From the NCBI RefSeq assembly GCF_029784155.1, contig NC_073693.1, forward strand, positions 317,624,351 through 317,688,350: a stretch of DNA of 64,000 nt, read 5' to 3'. The notes beneath the pieces are model-generated. The model saw only the letters and a list, made by a program, of their open reading frames with translations. It did no database searches and had not been told where the DNA came from. Source of the DNA: Uranotaenia lowii. Its lineage: Eukaryota; Arthropoda; Insecta; Diptera; Culicidae. The position numbers and the translations under genes are program-made. Shown here piece by piece: positions 44,986-57,299 of this stretch. Position 1 is the first letter of the stretch; each line of letters starts with the position of its first letter.

Positions 44986-45950
44986 CGCTAACTGGAAAAA
45001 GACGGAATGGCTTTGGAAGCGCGGATTTTTAAGGCTGCTGCTGCTGATTGTTTGTTTTGGTTTGTCCTTTCGGTGTAAAAAGACGGAAATAGCTAAAGAA
45101 GCGCGGAACTCTAAGGCTGCTGCTGCTGATTGTTTTTTATGATTTGACCTTTTGGTGGATAAAGACGGAATGGCTTTATTATGATTTGGCCTTCCGTTGG
45201 AAAAAGACAGAATTGGCTTAGGAAGTGCAGAGTTTTAAGACTGCTGCCGCTTACAGTTTGTTATGATCTGGCCTTTCGGTGGATAAAGACGGAATGGCTT
45301 TAGAAGCGCAGATTTTTAGGACTGTTGCGTCTGTTAGGACTGTAAAGGCTGCTGCTGCTGATTGTTTGTTTTGGTTTGGCTTCCCAGTGTAAAAAGACGG
45401 AAATAGCTAAAGGATAGCAGATTTATAAGGCTGCTGCTGCAGATTGTTTGTTATGATTTAACCTTTCGGTGGATAAAGACGGAATTGGTTAAGGAAGTGC
45501 AGATTTAAAGGCTACTGCTACTGCTGGTTGTTTTCTGGCAGAAAAAGACGGAATGGCTTGAGAGCTCAGATGAGGACTGTGGTTGTTGTTTGTTTGGTTT
45601 GGTTTGGATTTCCGGTGAAAAAAAAAACAAATTGGCTAAATTTGCGCAGATTTGCGCAGATTTTTAAAACTGCTGCTAAGCGCAGATAATCAGGCAACTT
45701 TTGCTGATTGTATACCTTGATTTGGCCTACCGGTGTAAAAAAGACGGAATGGGCTTAGAAAGTGCAGATTTTAAAGGTTGCTGCTGCTGATTGTTTTCTT
45801 TGATTTGGTCTTCCGGTGGAAAAAGATGGAATTGGCTTTGGAAGTACAGATTTTTAAGGCTGCTGTTGCTGATTGTTTGCTTCGATTTGGCCTACCGGTG
45901 AAAAAAAAATTGGAATTGGCTTAGGGAGTACAGATTTCTAAGGCGGATTG
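44986..45950. repeat. ~80-bp minisatellite, about 12 diverged copies
   Basis: Units contain AAAAAGACGGAATGGCTT, then GCGCAGATTTTTAAGGCTGC, then (TGC)n, GATTGTTTGTT and TGGCCTTTCGGTGG. Unit starts fall near 44997, 45079, 45161, 45203, 45283, 45393, 45474, 45545, 45618, 45735, 45819 and 45900. It begins where the non-LTR coding remnant ends, so it may have grown from the 3' UTR of that element. No coding function seen. Confidence 0.85.
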
Positions 45951-48299
45951 TCGCAGTTTTTGTTAGTCCATCAGTAATAAATGATCGATTTTATTCAAAA
46001 TCGATCGAATTCAAAACTTCCACACGCCATATCATGAAATCAAGAGCTGATAGACAAAATCTGGCAAATGATTCGAATTCAGGACATCAAAATCTTCTTA
46101 TAACAGTTATTAAAGTATTGGCATAAAAAATGCTGTTCTCTCATGTTATTGGTTTGATTTTTGAGACCGTCGTTTTTTTTATCTTTTCTTCAAAATGCTC
46201 ACACCAAATAACTTTCTTTGTTTTGTCTTTCCGTTGACAAATGCGTTTATTATGTATATTTTATTTTGAAGATATTCTCAAAATATTGTTTTGTAGTTTT
46301 TTATTGAGATGTCTAACAAAATACGGCAGTTTCATCAAAATCTGTCATGAATCTCACAAAAAAGTTGTAAGAAAGTAAAGAAAAAACTTTTCCTTTATTG
46401 TAAAGATAAAATCGGGAAAATATTCCACTAGGACATATTTTTACCCAAGTTCTATAGAAAAGGACATTCTTTACACTGAAAATTGACCTTGCTAACATAA
46501 AAAAAGGCTAGTTTATTCTTTCCACAACTTATGAAACGTGTCATTTGAGATAATGTATTCAAAGCAACAGGGTCACAGTCACGACACAAGCGGTCCAGAA
46601 CAGCTAAGATTATTCAAGAAATTTATTTTTATTCCGTTCCAGTCACTGGCCGGTTGCTCGCCGCGGTTCACATGCATTGTAACCATTTTGGGGATTGCAC
46701 AATTTTCTTCTCTCTGGGACAGAGGCCATTTTCAAAACATGAATCCGGAGAAGCTTCTAAAAAAGAAACAAGCTGACACAAAATTACACGGTCGACCAAA
46801 ACAGTTCAAGCAGCAACAAACAGAAGAACCTTTAAAAAAAAAGCTCGAGATGGGCCCGAAAACAAGCTCAACTCTCGGTGCTCGGAGCTGTCATCATCGT
46901 CATTGCCATCATTTTGTTGGTTAGACAAAGTTTTCCTTGTTGTTCGCCCCAGCAGCAGTTTGTTCCACACAAAAGCCCATAATGTGAAAGACCCCGGACC
47001 CAGAACCCAAGACCCAGGTCCGTGCCGTTGTGCCACCCACGCCTTCATTCATTGCTTTCAGGCCGAGGACGAGCTCAACACGAGGACGGTCTCAAAAATG
47101 CTTTGGGTTGCATCTTTGCTCCGGTCATGTCAACAAGCAGCCGGGAAAAACGAAAGGGGGAGTGGCTAAGACGCGAAGTGGGGAAAGGGGGCGGCCTTCG
47201 GGGATAAAATGTACACCGATATTAGCCTGATTTCCCCGGAGATCTAATTACATTTACTGTAGCATGTGAAGCGTAAAATAAAAAGCAAGTATGAAGCATC
47301 AGACAGCCCAGCAGGTTGGATTTCTTTGTTTTAGCAGCCAGCGAGGCAGCAACAGCAACAGCAACAGCTGCCGGATGCTTCACGCTCAATTCCGGGTAAA
47401 GAGAAAACCCTTTAATGATTTGGTGGAAATTAAATAATCTACAAGGTAGCTGGAAATTACTCCAAAGTCATCATAATTACTACAAAATGGGCTGGCAATC
47501 TTGAAAAACTGCTTGGATTGGTTAATTTTCGATTAGATATTTTGAAACTTTTTCATCATTTTTGAGCAAGATGGTGACATATGACATTAGACTGAGTCGA
47601 TTTGAGCTCATTTTTGAATTTCAAATCTTGAGGTCAAAACAGCTTTGTTTGTTGTCATCTATGACTTTTTGCAGAATTTTAAGTTACGTTTACATGAATA
47701 AATTTTTAGTTTTATATTTGTATAAAAAAATTTGAATATTTGGTTTTGAAAAATCAACATCATTTTTTATTCTTCTGTGGAACCGAGATTACTGATGGTT
47801 TTTATGTTACTTTGTTGAAGACCGTAACTTCGTATCTTATTAGCTAAAAAATTATCAAATGTTTTTCAGGGATATGTGTTTTAGCATTGAAAAATAATCA
47901 ATTCAATTGACATCACCGCTGGTGTCTCGCGAAGTATTGCATGGAAAATAATAATGCAATACAAAGTTGTTCAGCGGAGAGAGAGAATTTATAAACTGGC
48001 ACAAAACCCATAAGCAGACCCCCTCCCCCCTTGACAGGTCCTTCACACGGACCTGCTTTGGGTTTTCACTGAGTAACATGCTAGCCATCATATGCAAGAA
48101 AGTTGTACGCGTTAGTGTTGAATAGCCTAGATCTCTCAAAAAAAAAACGTGATGTTTTTGTTTAACAAGGCTTAGATATCATTTGATGGTAGATATAAAG
48201 GAAGAAACCTTAATGAACTTACGTTCCTCTAAATGGTTTCACTTATAGTAGTTAACAAAGAATTGAATTCAGTTTTATATTGCCTACATTAGGTTGCTT
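45951..48299. other. Unique sequence; host-like island 46540-47400
   Basis: 46540-47400 is GC-richer and complex, with glutamine-type CAACAG repeats near 47345-47375 and overlapping frames of up to 128 codons (plus 46538-46924) without a recognised domain. The rest is AT-rich. No gene identified. Confidence 0.35.
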
Positions 48300-48303
48300 G
48301 CAT

Positions 48304-48960
48304 TTATCGCTCCAAATTATATTTTAAATATTGCTTCTTGTGTTCTGGCTTTTTATATAATTCTATACTTGAGAACAAAAACGGGAGCTTGTCAATTGCT
48401 TTTATGCATCTATTTTGTTGGACTTTTAGCGCCGATAAATTAGTCATATTGGTATGACTCCAGGCACTTATAGCATATGTACACCGATCGTGCACAAAAC
48501 TATAATACAGTTTTTGCAGAACATGCCGTGGCATAACATGTGAAAACTTAAGGGTGATACCACATAGGAGCACAATTCTTCACAAGGTTTAGTGTATGTG
48601 GTTTTCATGATAACCGATTAGCTATGCAAGCTAGGTATTTGAGGCTAGAAACTTCTTGTATAACGTCATTCTTGTGAACGATTAGTTTTCATTCCTCGAA
48701 AGATTATAAATTTCGAATAAGCGACGTTCAGTGTGAGGAGGTTGTTTTGAAGATATTTATCTATAACATTGTGATCGTATCTCATTTCCGATATTTTGGT
48801 TTCCACATCATGATTAGAATATCCGACTACCATCTGCAAAGAGCCTTGGGGTTCCACATAGAGGAAGATTGGGTAAATCGTTCACGTAAATCTTAAACAG
48901 TAATGGTCCTAAATTGCTTCCTTGGGGAACGCCAGTTATAGCAAATATAATTGATATAAT
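48304..48960 (-). pseudogene. Non-LTR reverse transcriptase fragment (L2/CR1/Jockey group), palm and thumb
   Basis: Read on the minus strand: TGVPQGSNLGPLLFKIYVND (about 48935-48880), then LFADGS where an intact enzyme has FADD, so a catalytic Asp is changed; then YLQNNLLTLNVAYSKFIIF and, after a gap, the thumb-like MPRHVLQKLYYSFVHDRCTY and ALKVQQNRCIKAID. Frames are broken by stops. A separate minus-strand fragment at 51905-52310 holds the earlier RT motifs and could be the other half of the same copy. Confidence 0.75.
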
Positions 48961-49059
48961 GAGAAGGCGACGGCATCAGCATCCTCTAGCGGACAAAATG
49001 GAATCACTAATTCGAGAAATTAATGTAACTTGTGAATAGCGTGTATTCCGGACTCGACT

Positions 49060-49864
49060 TGATCAGGGATGCCAGTTATAATAAATGAAATTGTTTATTT
49101 CCATTCTTGCACCATACAATTTTTAGGAAATCAACAAACAAACAAAACGGGGTTTAAGAAAATGTCTCCATTCCATACTTGTAAATATTTCTGAACAAAA
49201 TATGGAGCGGAGTTATTACTTCTAATTCACTTACTTATTTGATTATTTCAAAAGATAGATTGGGATCGGCATTAAGTGTTTTGAAAGAAAAAGTTTTTTA
49301 ATTCAATCGGTCAGAATAGAAAAAAACTGCTTAACCGTTTATAATTTTTTTTGCTAACTAATATTTAAGGAAAAACATATTTACGTAGAAATATCGTTAT
49401 TTTCTCTATACTAGATGGGTTTTTTCGTCGATTCATATTAAAAGATGGTATTATTATTGTCTCATGCTAGATGTTTCTTGTTAATATTTGAAAATTTTCA
49501 ACCAAATAGGTTTATCATTAATAAAATTTGAAGATTTTTAGATCATTTATCAAATCCAGATCTTAGGCATGACAAAAACCATTTTGAAATGTTTATAATT
49601 AATGAACTGAATAAAAAAAATCAATACTTACAAATCGTTTCCGAAATGCCAGTGCTTCAAAAAAAAAAACAAAAGGCAAACAATTACTATCCATGTACTC
49701 CGATAAGGGACTTGTTACATATCTTGAAGCTTCCGAAAAACATGAAATAAGTTTAGGTTGGTAGTGCGAATTTCGAGTTCATTGCTCAAATGAGCGGAAT
49801 TTTTTTTTAAGTCGTCACCTAAACAAAAAATGATGAAAATATGTTCGGGTGGCATCCCTGATCA
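49060..49864. mobile_element. MITE-like element with TGATCAGGGATGCCA inverted ends
   Basis: A perfect 15-bp inverted repeat: TGATCAGGGATGCCA at 49060-49074 and TGGCATCCCTGATCA at 49850-49864. The repeat does not extend inward and no clear target duplication is visible, so the true ends may be CAGGGATGCCA only. The interior is AT-rich and non-coding. It lies in the gap between the two RT fragments. Confidence 0.5.
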
Positions 49865-51069
49865 GCATTTTGACAGCTCCAGAAAAGGGCACAAATTGAT
49901 TTGAAAGGGCACAAATTGATTTTTTTTTTTATTAAAAGAGACAAATGTGTGAAACAAAATTGTTTTTTTTTCTTACAAATTTATACCAGTTGTCCTAAAA
50001 TGAATAAAAAAAAATTTTGATTCTCGATGAACAATCGGAATGCGATATATTTCTAAGTGTTTTTGCATTATTTATTTGTGCACGTCAACGTTAAACAAAA
50101 ATCTAAACAAATGAAAATCAAAGCTGAAAAAGTTTCGATGAAACGATTAATCTGGAGAAAAATAAACTTCAGCACATTTACTTTAAATTAACACAAAAAT
50201 ATAGTGCACATTAAGCATCATGTGATTTGTTATTAGCAAGAAAGAAAAATTCTGTTCTCGCAATGGAATGTGTCCTTGATCCTTTTACAAAACAAATTAT
50301 TATCCAAAACACAAATTTTTTTTTAAATATAACTAGGAATAAATAAAAATAATCCTTTTTAAATTCCCATTTTTGTACCTATTATTTTATCTTTATTTAA
50401 TTTTCGTCTTTTTCCTTTTTTTGTATTTTTATTAACCTTTCGCTTATTTTGATTTGCCGTTTTGTATGACATATTCTAACAGTAACGGAATGTTGTTAAG
50501 AACTCAAAATGAAGCCAGTGATAAAAAAAATATATGGTATTCGATTTAAAGAAACTAAAAAGCCCAAATGTTTGATTCATAAATTGTCAAAAATAATCAT
50601 AATCTGTGATGACAGATTTTATCGCGAATGTCGTAATTCAATGTATTTTTAGTTATGCATGAAGTCATAATAAATTAGTAATTTATAACGAATGCTTTAC
50701 CTTAACGTTTTTGAGTCTAATAACATTCCCTTTTCATTCTTCCATTTTTTAAACTTTGCGCTAAATCGATAGTTATATTACAATCACGATGTTTAAGGGT
50801 TTGGGTAACGTTTTAAGAATTGTAAGAAGCTGCACTGTTAATAATTTATATTTGTTCAAAAACTTACTCATTTTACTTCCGCCTTTTTATAAGCTACGCC
50901 ACACTTTTTGCAATTGTCAATGGAAAAATCAGGACACCTGGCATCGCTGACAAAGCTCCGAAAAAAATCACAGTGTAATACTTCCATTTCTGTCGCAATA
51001 TAGCGATATTCGTGTCTCCCATTTTCTCGATAAGTGGTGTATATCGGTTCAAGTATATCTGGTTATAGG
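49865..51069. other. AT-rich spacer, nothing recognised
   Basis: Contains a short tandem copy (AAAGGGCACAAATTGATTT twice near 49885-49925) and many homopolymer A/T runs. No gene or terminal repeat recognised. Confidence 0.4.
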
Positions 51070-51071
51070 TA

Positions 51072-51290
51072 CCGTAATCCGGGGTAAGATTGATCACTGT
51101 TTTCAATATTTTTCCATAATTTTTTTCTGTAAAGAGGAATGTGGCATATTTCATATTTTTGAAATCAGTGTTGGACTCTTATGAACGTAAAACATGGTTG
51201 CAGAAATTTTTAAGACCACTTGAAATTTGATAAAAAAAATAATCAATTTCGTCTCTTTTTTTAATTTGATGCTCTGGGGTAACATTGATC
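51072..51290. mobile_element. Truncated CCGTA-type MITE end
   Basis: TA followed by CCGTAATCCGGGGTAAGATT (then GATCAC) resembles the left end of the 5932-6825 element. A second GGGGTAACATTGATCA lies near 51277, in direct orientation. No matching right end was found, so this is probably a truncated copy; its extent is a guess. Confidence 0.45.
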
Positions 51291-51904
51291 ATTCTCTATT
51301 TTAACGGTTTTAACAAGTTTTCTTGAAAATAAATGATGCAAAACACCTTCATAATGCTTACAAATGCTAGTTTATCGATTTTACCTTGCTTTTTATCGTT
51401 TTCTCTTAAAAACATTTATAATCGTAAAAAGAACTATTATGGTGCATACATTAATGGGCAAAAATTAAAGTTAAAAACACAAATGAAATTTTACCTTCAC
51501 ACATTCCTCTTGGCCCTCCCACTATTTCCATTTTCATTTTTTATTCTTTAAAGTTAACCCTTTGATGGGGCTCCTATCCATTTGTCCAATACGGGATTAC
51601 GTTTTCGAATATGTCCTTATTTTTTTATAATATCAAAAATTTATCACTTAATGAATATAAAAATACTAGACATATACTAAGAATAAAAGTTGTTTTTTCA
51701 CATTCAGCATCTCGTTTGCATCTAAATGCTTTTTTGTTTCATCAGTAGAGCTGTGTCTTTACAAGGCTTGGAAAAATAGATATTTTTAGATTTTGAAATC
51801 ACATTTTACTAACAGAAAAAACTTCAAATACAAACAAAATTTTGTCTATTTGATACTCAATTAATAGGCTTTCAAATAAAAAAAACAGTTTTAAAAAATT
51901 AAAA
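51291..51904. other. AT-rich spacer, nothing recognised
   Basis: Short AT-rich frames only (for example plus 51333-51551); no domain or repeat recognised. Confidence 0.4.
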
Positions 51905-52310
51905 CTATATACTCACGGCAATCTCCGTAGATCCACCTTTAAGCAACCCATGTTGGTATTTATGTAGGACATTTTCGTTTTCTAAAAACTCAATCAATCT
52001 TGTTGCCAAAAGTTTTTCCAAAACCTTGCTGAAGGCAGAAAGGACAGTCATAGGGCGGTAACTATTGATATCTTTGGGATCACCAGATTTAAACACCGGA
52101 TGAATAATAGCATGCTTCAGAGATTCAGGATATTTGGCCAAACTGACACTATCGTTGAAGAACGAAGATAGGATATGAGCTTATTCCAAATGGTGTTATT
52201 GTAACGCTGGCACCGGGAAGCGATCGATTCCAGGAACTTTGGAAGGATCCAGTTTTGATATTACCGTTGTCACTTCTTGAATAGTGGAGAGTCGCAAGAA
52301 GATGCAATGT
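51905..52310 (-). pseudogene. Non-LTR reverse transcriptase fragment (L2/CR1/Jockey group), fingers
   Basis: On the minus strand the sequence reads VTTVISKLDPSKVPGIDRFP-like text (about 52280-52215, with frame breaks) and then an open stretch with YPESLKHAIIHPVFKSGD, INSYRPMTVLSAFSKVLEKL, ENENVLHKYQHGLLKGGSTE. These are the early RT motifs of L2/CR1-type LINEs. It stops just before the AFD motif. The later motifs appear at 48960-48304, so about 3 kb of other sequence may have inserted within one element, with loss of some RT. Confidence 0.8.
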
Positions 52311-52351
52311 CAATGTTACTAGATCTGAGTTTCACTGAGATCTAACATGTA

Positions 52352-52983
52352 GGGGAAAGTCGGGTCAGACGGACACAGCTGGTTAACCGGACATTCTCAA
52401 TATTTTGAAAATTACAATGCTCGGCACAAATTTGATGATGAGAATATGTTTGCCTAAGTGTATCAAAACTTTAGAGGCCCTTTGTTTATTAACATCAAGG
52501 TCTCAAAAAAGTTAAAAACAAACAAAAACTTTGAGGATCCATTTTCAATATAATTTTTCTACGCAATAGTTCATAACTGGCAATATGTTGGATAACTTCA
52601 ACCGTTTTCAAAGGTGGAATGTGGTTGAAGGGCTTGAGCAACAAACATAAAAAAAAGTTACTTAGGCGTAGGCGGGTAAGACGGACATCTAATGGTTGGG
52701 TAAAACGGACACATAAGTTTCTCCAGGTATGTCAAATTTTTCATCGGTTTGATCCTTCAAAAGACCTTGGCCAGAACACTTGTCGGTCGAAAAGCACTCA
52801 CCATCTCAAACAGGGCATAAAAACTTTAAAAAAGGGTAACCAGTGAAGAAAGCGCCTATAAAATACGAAATTCCAAAACCACACTGTTTCGCTTTTGAAC
52901 TCGGACCAGTTGGATCTATTTTGGTTTGAAAAAAGGTTTTTAATACCTAACTCATAAGAATATGTTCTTACCCGACTTTCCCC
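52352..52983. mobile_element. MITE with GGGGAAAGTCGGGT termini
   Basis: The left end GGGGAAAGTCGGGTCAGACG and the right end on the minus strand GGGGAAAGTCGGGTAAGAAC match for the first 15 bases. The left flank is TA (52350-52351); the right flank is TC, probably mutated. Internal phrases GGGTAAGACGGACA (about 52673) and GGGTAAAACGGACA (about 52698) repeat the subterminal sequence. Not coding. Confidence 0.7.
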
Positions 52984-53169
52984 TCTCAAATATACATTTT
53001 TTTCCAATTTCACCTTAGGTCTCAAATTTTCCTTTTAGGTCAAAGCTCGAGCTTGCCTCAGATAAAATTAGGACTTAAACAATTACCTGTATTTAAGTCA
53101 TTTATTATTAAATTCAAGATTTTTTTTACAAATCTAGCGTTTTCTTCATACTTTTTAGAAGAAATGCGG

Positions 53170-54085
53170 ATAAAATTATTCTTCACGGAATTCTTGGATT
53201 TTTCCTGTTATAATGCTTATTTGGCAGCGCACACCTTCTTCGTCCATCGTTTTAGCGATCTTGTTCCTCAGGGTTTTCATCTGATTGATGGCTTTGACAA
53301 CCTTTCCCTTTGCCTTGAGTCTCCTCTTCATGATTAGGGCGGAACTGGGGGCATTTGGGTGGGTTGAGGTTTTTCGGAACAAACTCGACCCCTCTCTCTG
53401 CATACCATTCTTGAACGATTTTGCTGTAATGACAGCTTGCCAAATCTGGCAAAATTCGTATTTGGAGACACTATTTTTGGTATAGCCCCGACGTCATAGT
53501 CTTGTTTGTAATGAAAACTTTCGTTTTTTTTTTGCCAAATTTATCGTCAATAACAAGTTTAAATTTGGCTGGAATATCCCCCGAGCCGTTGCCAGGTGAA
53601 ATTTTTGACCTGGGATTACCCCGAAGTCAGCCTTGACATAGGTTTCATCGTCCATCAGATGACACCCGTCGAATTTGGTCAGCACCTGGTCGTATAGCTT
53701 CAACGCACGAATTTTGGCCCTACTGTTCTGTTTTGTGCTTCGATTTGACTGTTTGCTAGCTCGATACAACTTGATTCCTTTTCGGAGTCGAATTCTCCTC
53801 ATGGTACTATGAAAAGCACCGAATTTTCTGGCCAAATCACGATACTACAGATTGGAATTCCTCTTAATAATCGTCTTCAACATTTTACCACGCAGTTTCC
53901 GCTCGACAGTTCCACTTCAACGATTGTCTTGAGGCTTCCGAATCGTCATAAAAGTTTCCTTAATCCGTTTGATAACGCGCCATACGGTATTTCTGGACAA
54001 TTTAAGCTTTAGCTAGCCTAGTTGCAGACCACAAATGTTTTTCCAAATAACTGTACACATCTGTTTCTATTCTTTCGGCTTCCAT
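53170..54085 (-). pseudogene. Mariner-family transposase remnant (ITmDD37E-like)
   Basis: The minus strand starts MEAERIETDVYSYLEKHLWS at 54085, followed by a helix-turn-helix-like KLSRNTVWRVIKRIK. After stops it reads ARKFGAFHSTMRRIRLRKG, the first catalytic motif MDDETYVKADF, and after a further shift the second, PDLASCHYSKIVQEWY, then FVPKNLNPPKCPQFRP. In mosquito DD37E elements the last is followed by the third catalytic acidic residue in an I-E-x-F-W phrase; here the text turns to NHEEETQ, so it is lost. Several stops and frameshifts make it non-functional. I could not find its terminal repeats. Confidence 0.85.
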
Positions 54086-54329
54086 GCTGATTGTTTACTA
54101 TGTACAGTCAATTTGTGGAATGTAAAAATAAATACGTGAATCAAAGCAAAAGTTTGTTTCAATTCTTAATGAAGCTAGTTTTAGAACGTTTGTAAGTTTT
54201 TAGCAAGTTTTCAAAATAACATTGAGGTGTGCGAGAAGGTATTGTATGCAAAATGCAAAATTTTGTCAGAATTATTTCGCTTTTTCCTTAATTTGCTTAT
54301 TGACCTAAATTTTCGAAATAATACCGTAT
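54086..54329. other. Short AT-rich spacer
   Basis: Nothing recognised; TACAGTCAATTTGTGG near 54102 could be the remnant of a mariner end. Confidence 0.3.
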
Positions 54330-54800
54330 GAATTGGTAAAGTTTTATGTTTTTTTTAAGGTGTGGAATTTCACCCAAACAATCAAAAGTCACATATTCAC
54401 TAGATTGAAGGCTTTGAAAGTTACATATTGGATAACAAAGAGAATCAACTGCTCAACTCCCTTGAGTGAACCTTATGTATTCATTAATGAACTTGAAGTT
54501 GCAAAAGTGATTAATATGTACATACGTTGTTTGAATCTTATTTCGCCCAATTCTCTTGAGTATATACTCAGTAATGAACTTAAAAGTTGTAAAAGTTATT
54601 TATATTTACGTTGTAAGGGACTAAAGTCACATAAAGGGCACGAAAGTGTTAAAAACGGGACTTATTTTGCCCAGTTGCTATAAGTGCACTATTTGTACTC
54701 ATGAATGATCTTGAAAGTTGCAAGAATGAAAGATATGTACATTGTAAGAGACTTGAGTCACATAAAGGGCACAAAAGTGCTCAAAACGAGATTTACTAAG
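54330..54800. repeat. Degenerate tandem repeat, period near 130 bp
   Basis: Phrases recur in order: CACATAAAGGGCACRAAAGTG at about 54629 and 54759, and AATGAWCTTRAAAGTTGYAA at about 54486, 54573 and 54703. The copies are diverged. A 116-codon plus frame across it (54333-54683) has no recognised domain. Confidence 0.6.
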
Positions 54801-54859
54801 TCATTGAGGTGCCTTCAAAATCACATCATCGCTTCAATTTTAGTTCCAGTTAAAAAGAA

Positions 54860-54950
54860 CAACATCTAGGCCTGGTCTGATGGTAGCATGTTCGATTCTC
54901 ACTACGAGTGTTGGGGTTCGATCCCAAAACCGAGCAAGTTTTTTTTGAAT
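54860..54950 (+). mobile_element. tRNA-like SINE or tRNA relic
   Basis: An A-box-like TGGTCTGATGG (54873-54883) and a B-box GGGGTTCGATCCC (54913-54925), 30 nt apart, are followed by a T8 run (54939-54946) that would terminate RNA polymerase III. The stems of a tRNA cloverleaf, especially the anticodon stem, do not form, so this is a tRNA-derived SINE head or a decayed tRNA rather than a working gene. Confidence 0.5.
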
Positions 54951-56173
54951 AAGTAATTTGGTGACCATTCTGATGCGGTATATGTAGGAAATGCAGGAAA
55001 GAAGCAATTCAGCAATTTGTCGAGTTTGGAATTCGGTGCGTTCCATCATGGCGGCACCACGTACTAAACATAGTAAATAATCAAGAGAATTTTTTGCTCA
55101 TTTAACGTTTTTTTTTGGAAGCTTATTATTAAGCTAATTATTAAGACCTGTTGTGGAACTTGAAAGTATCAATAAGAACCTTAGTTTTAAGCTGCATAGA
55201 ACGTACTTCATTTCAATGATGGGGCTGAGTAAACTTTTTGTACCTACCTGTTTTATGGGACTTTTGGTTGCTTGGGCAGTGTCCATGTTTTCAATTCTCA
55301 TGGTTTTTAATCTTTATTATTTCTAATGGTTATTGATTTTTGGCGCTGTCGAATTCTAAACATCATGATTAAACATGAGTAGGTTTCCGAAAGTTTCCTC
55401 AAAAGTTCCTACGAGGGTTAAGCTTAAGAAATCCTTCCGGGACCAGGTATGAATATTCTCGTGGATTCACGTGCGGAATACTCACATGAAAAAAGGTGGC
55501 AGCTTCAGCAGACGTGCTAGGAAGAGTGCGAGATCCAGCATAACTGCTCAAAACATAATGGGAAGCAAAGTGCAGATTACACATTTCACCATTTAGTAGG
55601 TTGAAGCTGCCCGTTGTTTTGGTGGGTGGGTGTAAGTTTGTTCACGTGTGTTTGAATGGCGGCGGCGTGAAGATGATGAGACGATGAGACGAAACGAGAG
55701 CGGCAAATCGTCTTCACCGGATCTGTCGTAAAACGGAAGCCGTTGAAGGTTGAAAACTTGATGCGCTACTGTTCCGGATGCTGTTGGTTCTGGCCCTGGC
55801 CCTGTTGGGGCAAATCAGTGTTATGGCTTGTAAGGGACCGGAAAGAATTTACACACAACGAATGTGGTGCGCGGTTGTTGACGGGAAGCTGCAGAAGGCA
55901 ATTGCCAAAACCATGGGTGGCGCGGTGTAGATTTTCGCTTTTATTTCGAGCTCGAATTGAGTTTTCGCTTTTGTTACGCGTACCGGAGGCATAAATGAAG
56001 TAATCAAAGCTTTCGCATATACGAAGCGAAGCATGATGTTTACTTCCGGCTAATTTAGCCGGAAGCTTTGGAGCTTTCGTGCGAAATTAGCAATCCAGTA
56101 AAATCGGTGGAGATGTTTCCAGGAATGGATTCATGAGTGTTTTTCAAATAACAACGGCAAGCTAGCATCGTTA
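54951..56173. other. Unique sequence; host-like island 55390-56160
   Basis: 55390-56160 is GC-richer and non-repetitive, with short frames on both strands (for example plus 55743-55994, minus 55399-55584) and no domain. It resembles the other host-like islands at 13020-13960, 15930-16950, 22020-22980, 27120-27650 and 46540-47400. Confidence 0.35.
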
Positions 56174-57017
56174 AGGGTGAATGGGGATACTCGATCCCTT
56201 TGTCTTATTTTCAAGTTATCTTTTTAGATAAATTATGCAGATCGTCGTCTTTTGCATTTTCTGACAGTATGATATTTCAAACTTTTAAGCTGCAAAAGTT
56301 TGATAGATACATGAACCCGTAAATAAACTAGTAGCGCTTTCGTGGGACTTAAAAATTGAGATATGTTGAAAGTTGAAGGAAACATAATCCTTTTTAAAAG
56401 GCGACTTGATCCTTTAATCAGGGTGCCCTAAGCTTTGTCAAAAATCATGCAAAATCTAATGATTAAAGTTCCTTTGACTTTTTTGGCCATTTTAGTTTTC
56501 ATTTCACAGTTCATAAGTGTCGGACAGAAAGAATTCTAAAAGTTTGTCTACTACCCTGTTTTATTGCATACTTAAAGGGGCAATTTTCAGGCTTGAAGAA
56601 AAAAAAATTTTTTGAGTTCTTTTTATCAGTAAATTATTGGATACATATGAGTCATTGGATAAATATTAACAGTTTTGTGCTAAGCAATGGTAAACATCTA
56701 TTTAGAAGAGAAATTTATCTTCTTGGACTCGGGGGATCAAGTAAACTCATTACAAACATTTGGGATAATTTATTTTATACTCTAATGATTGACATATTGA
56801 AACAAATATTTTTAATTAAAATTTTTGCGTGTGAAAACCCTTTTAAAATTAAAAAAAGATCTTAAAGCAAAATTTCGATAGATTTTTGAAACAAAGTGAA
56901 ATACCGCAATTTTTTTTAAATAACAGGTTTGTTGTTTTGTTCTATCTGGCGTTTGTTTTTAACATTTGATCTATGTAAGACACTCCAGTTTCCTCATTCA
57001 TGATCCTCATTCTCCCC
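56174..57017. mobile_element. MITE family A, copy 3 (inverted orientation)
   Basis: The right end on the minus strand is GGGGAGAATGAGGATCATGA, and the left end is AGGGTGAATGGGGATACTCG (then ATCCC), a mutated form of the family terminus. TA flanks lie at 56172-56173 and 57018-57019. The interior shares long stretches with copies 1 and 2, reverse-complemented. It lacks the GC-rich insert of copy 1, which helps define that insert. Confidence 0.75.
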
Positions 57018-57299
57018 TATATATCTGTCAATTTGATAGTTTTTTTCTCGATATGCCTTTCAATTTCAAAATTGACTTTTTTTTATGATTCAACACATAT
57101 TCGTAACATAAAAATATGAATATTTTTATTTACATCCATTTATCATTGCATTTTTAAACCAACATTTTCAGGATGGCAATTCAATGAAAGCTTAGATTTC
57201 AATTTGACGACTTGTGTGATAGCCTTGTGAACTAATTTCACCCGTTTAATGTCGTCTTTGGTAACAAGTTCCCTATCAATTTAATGTTATATTCACCCT

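Noticed and set aside
54860..54950. Functional tRNA gene
   Set aside because: A and B boxes are present, but the cloverleaf stems, notably the anticodon stem, do not form.
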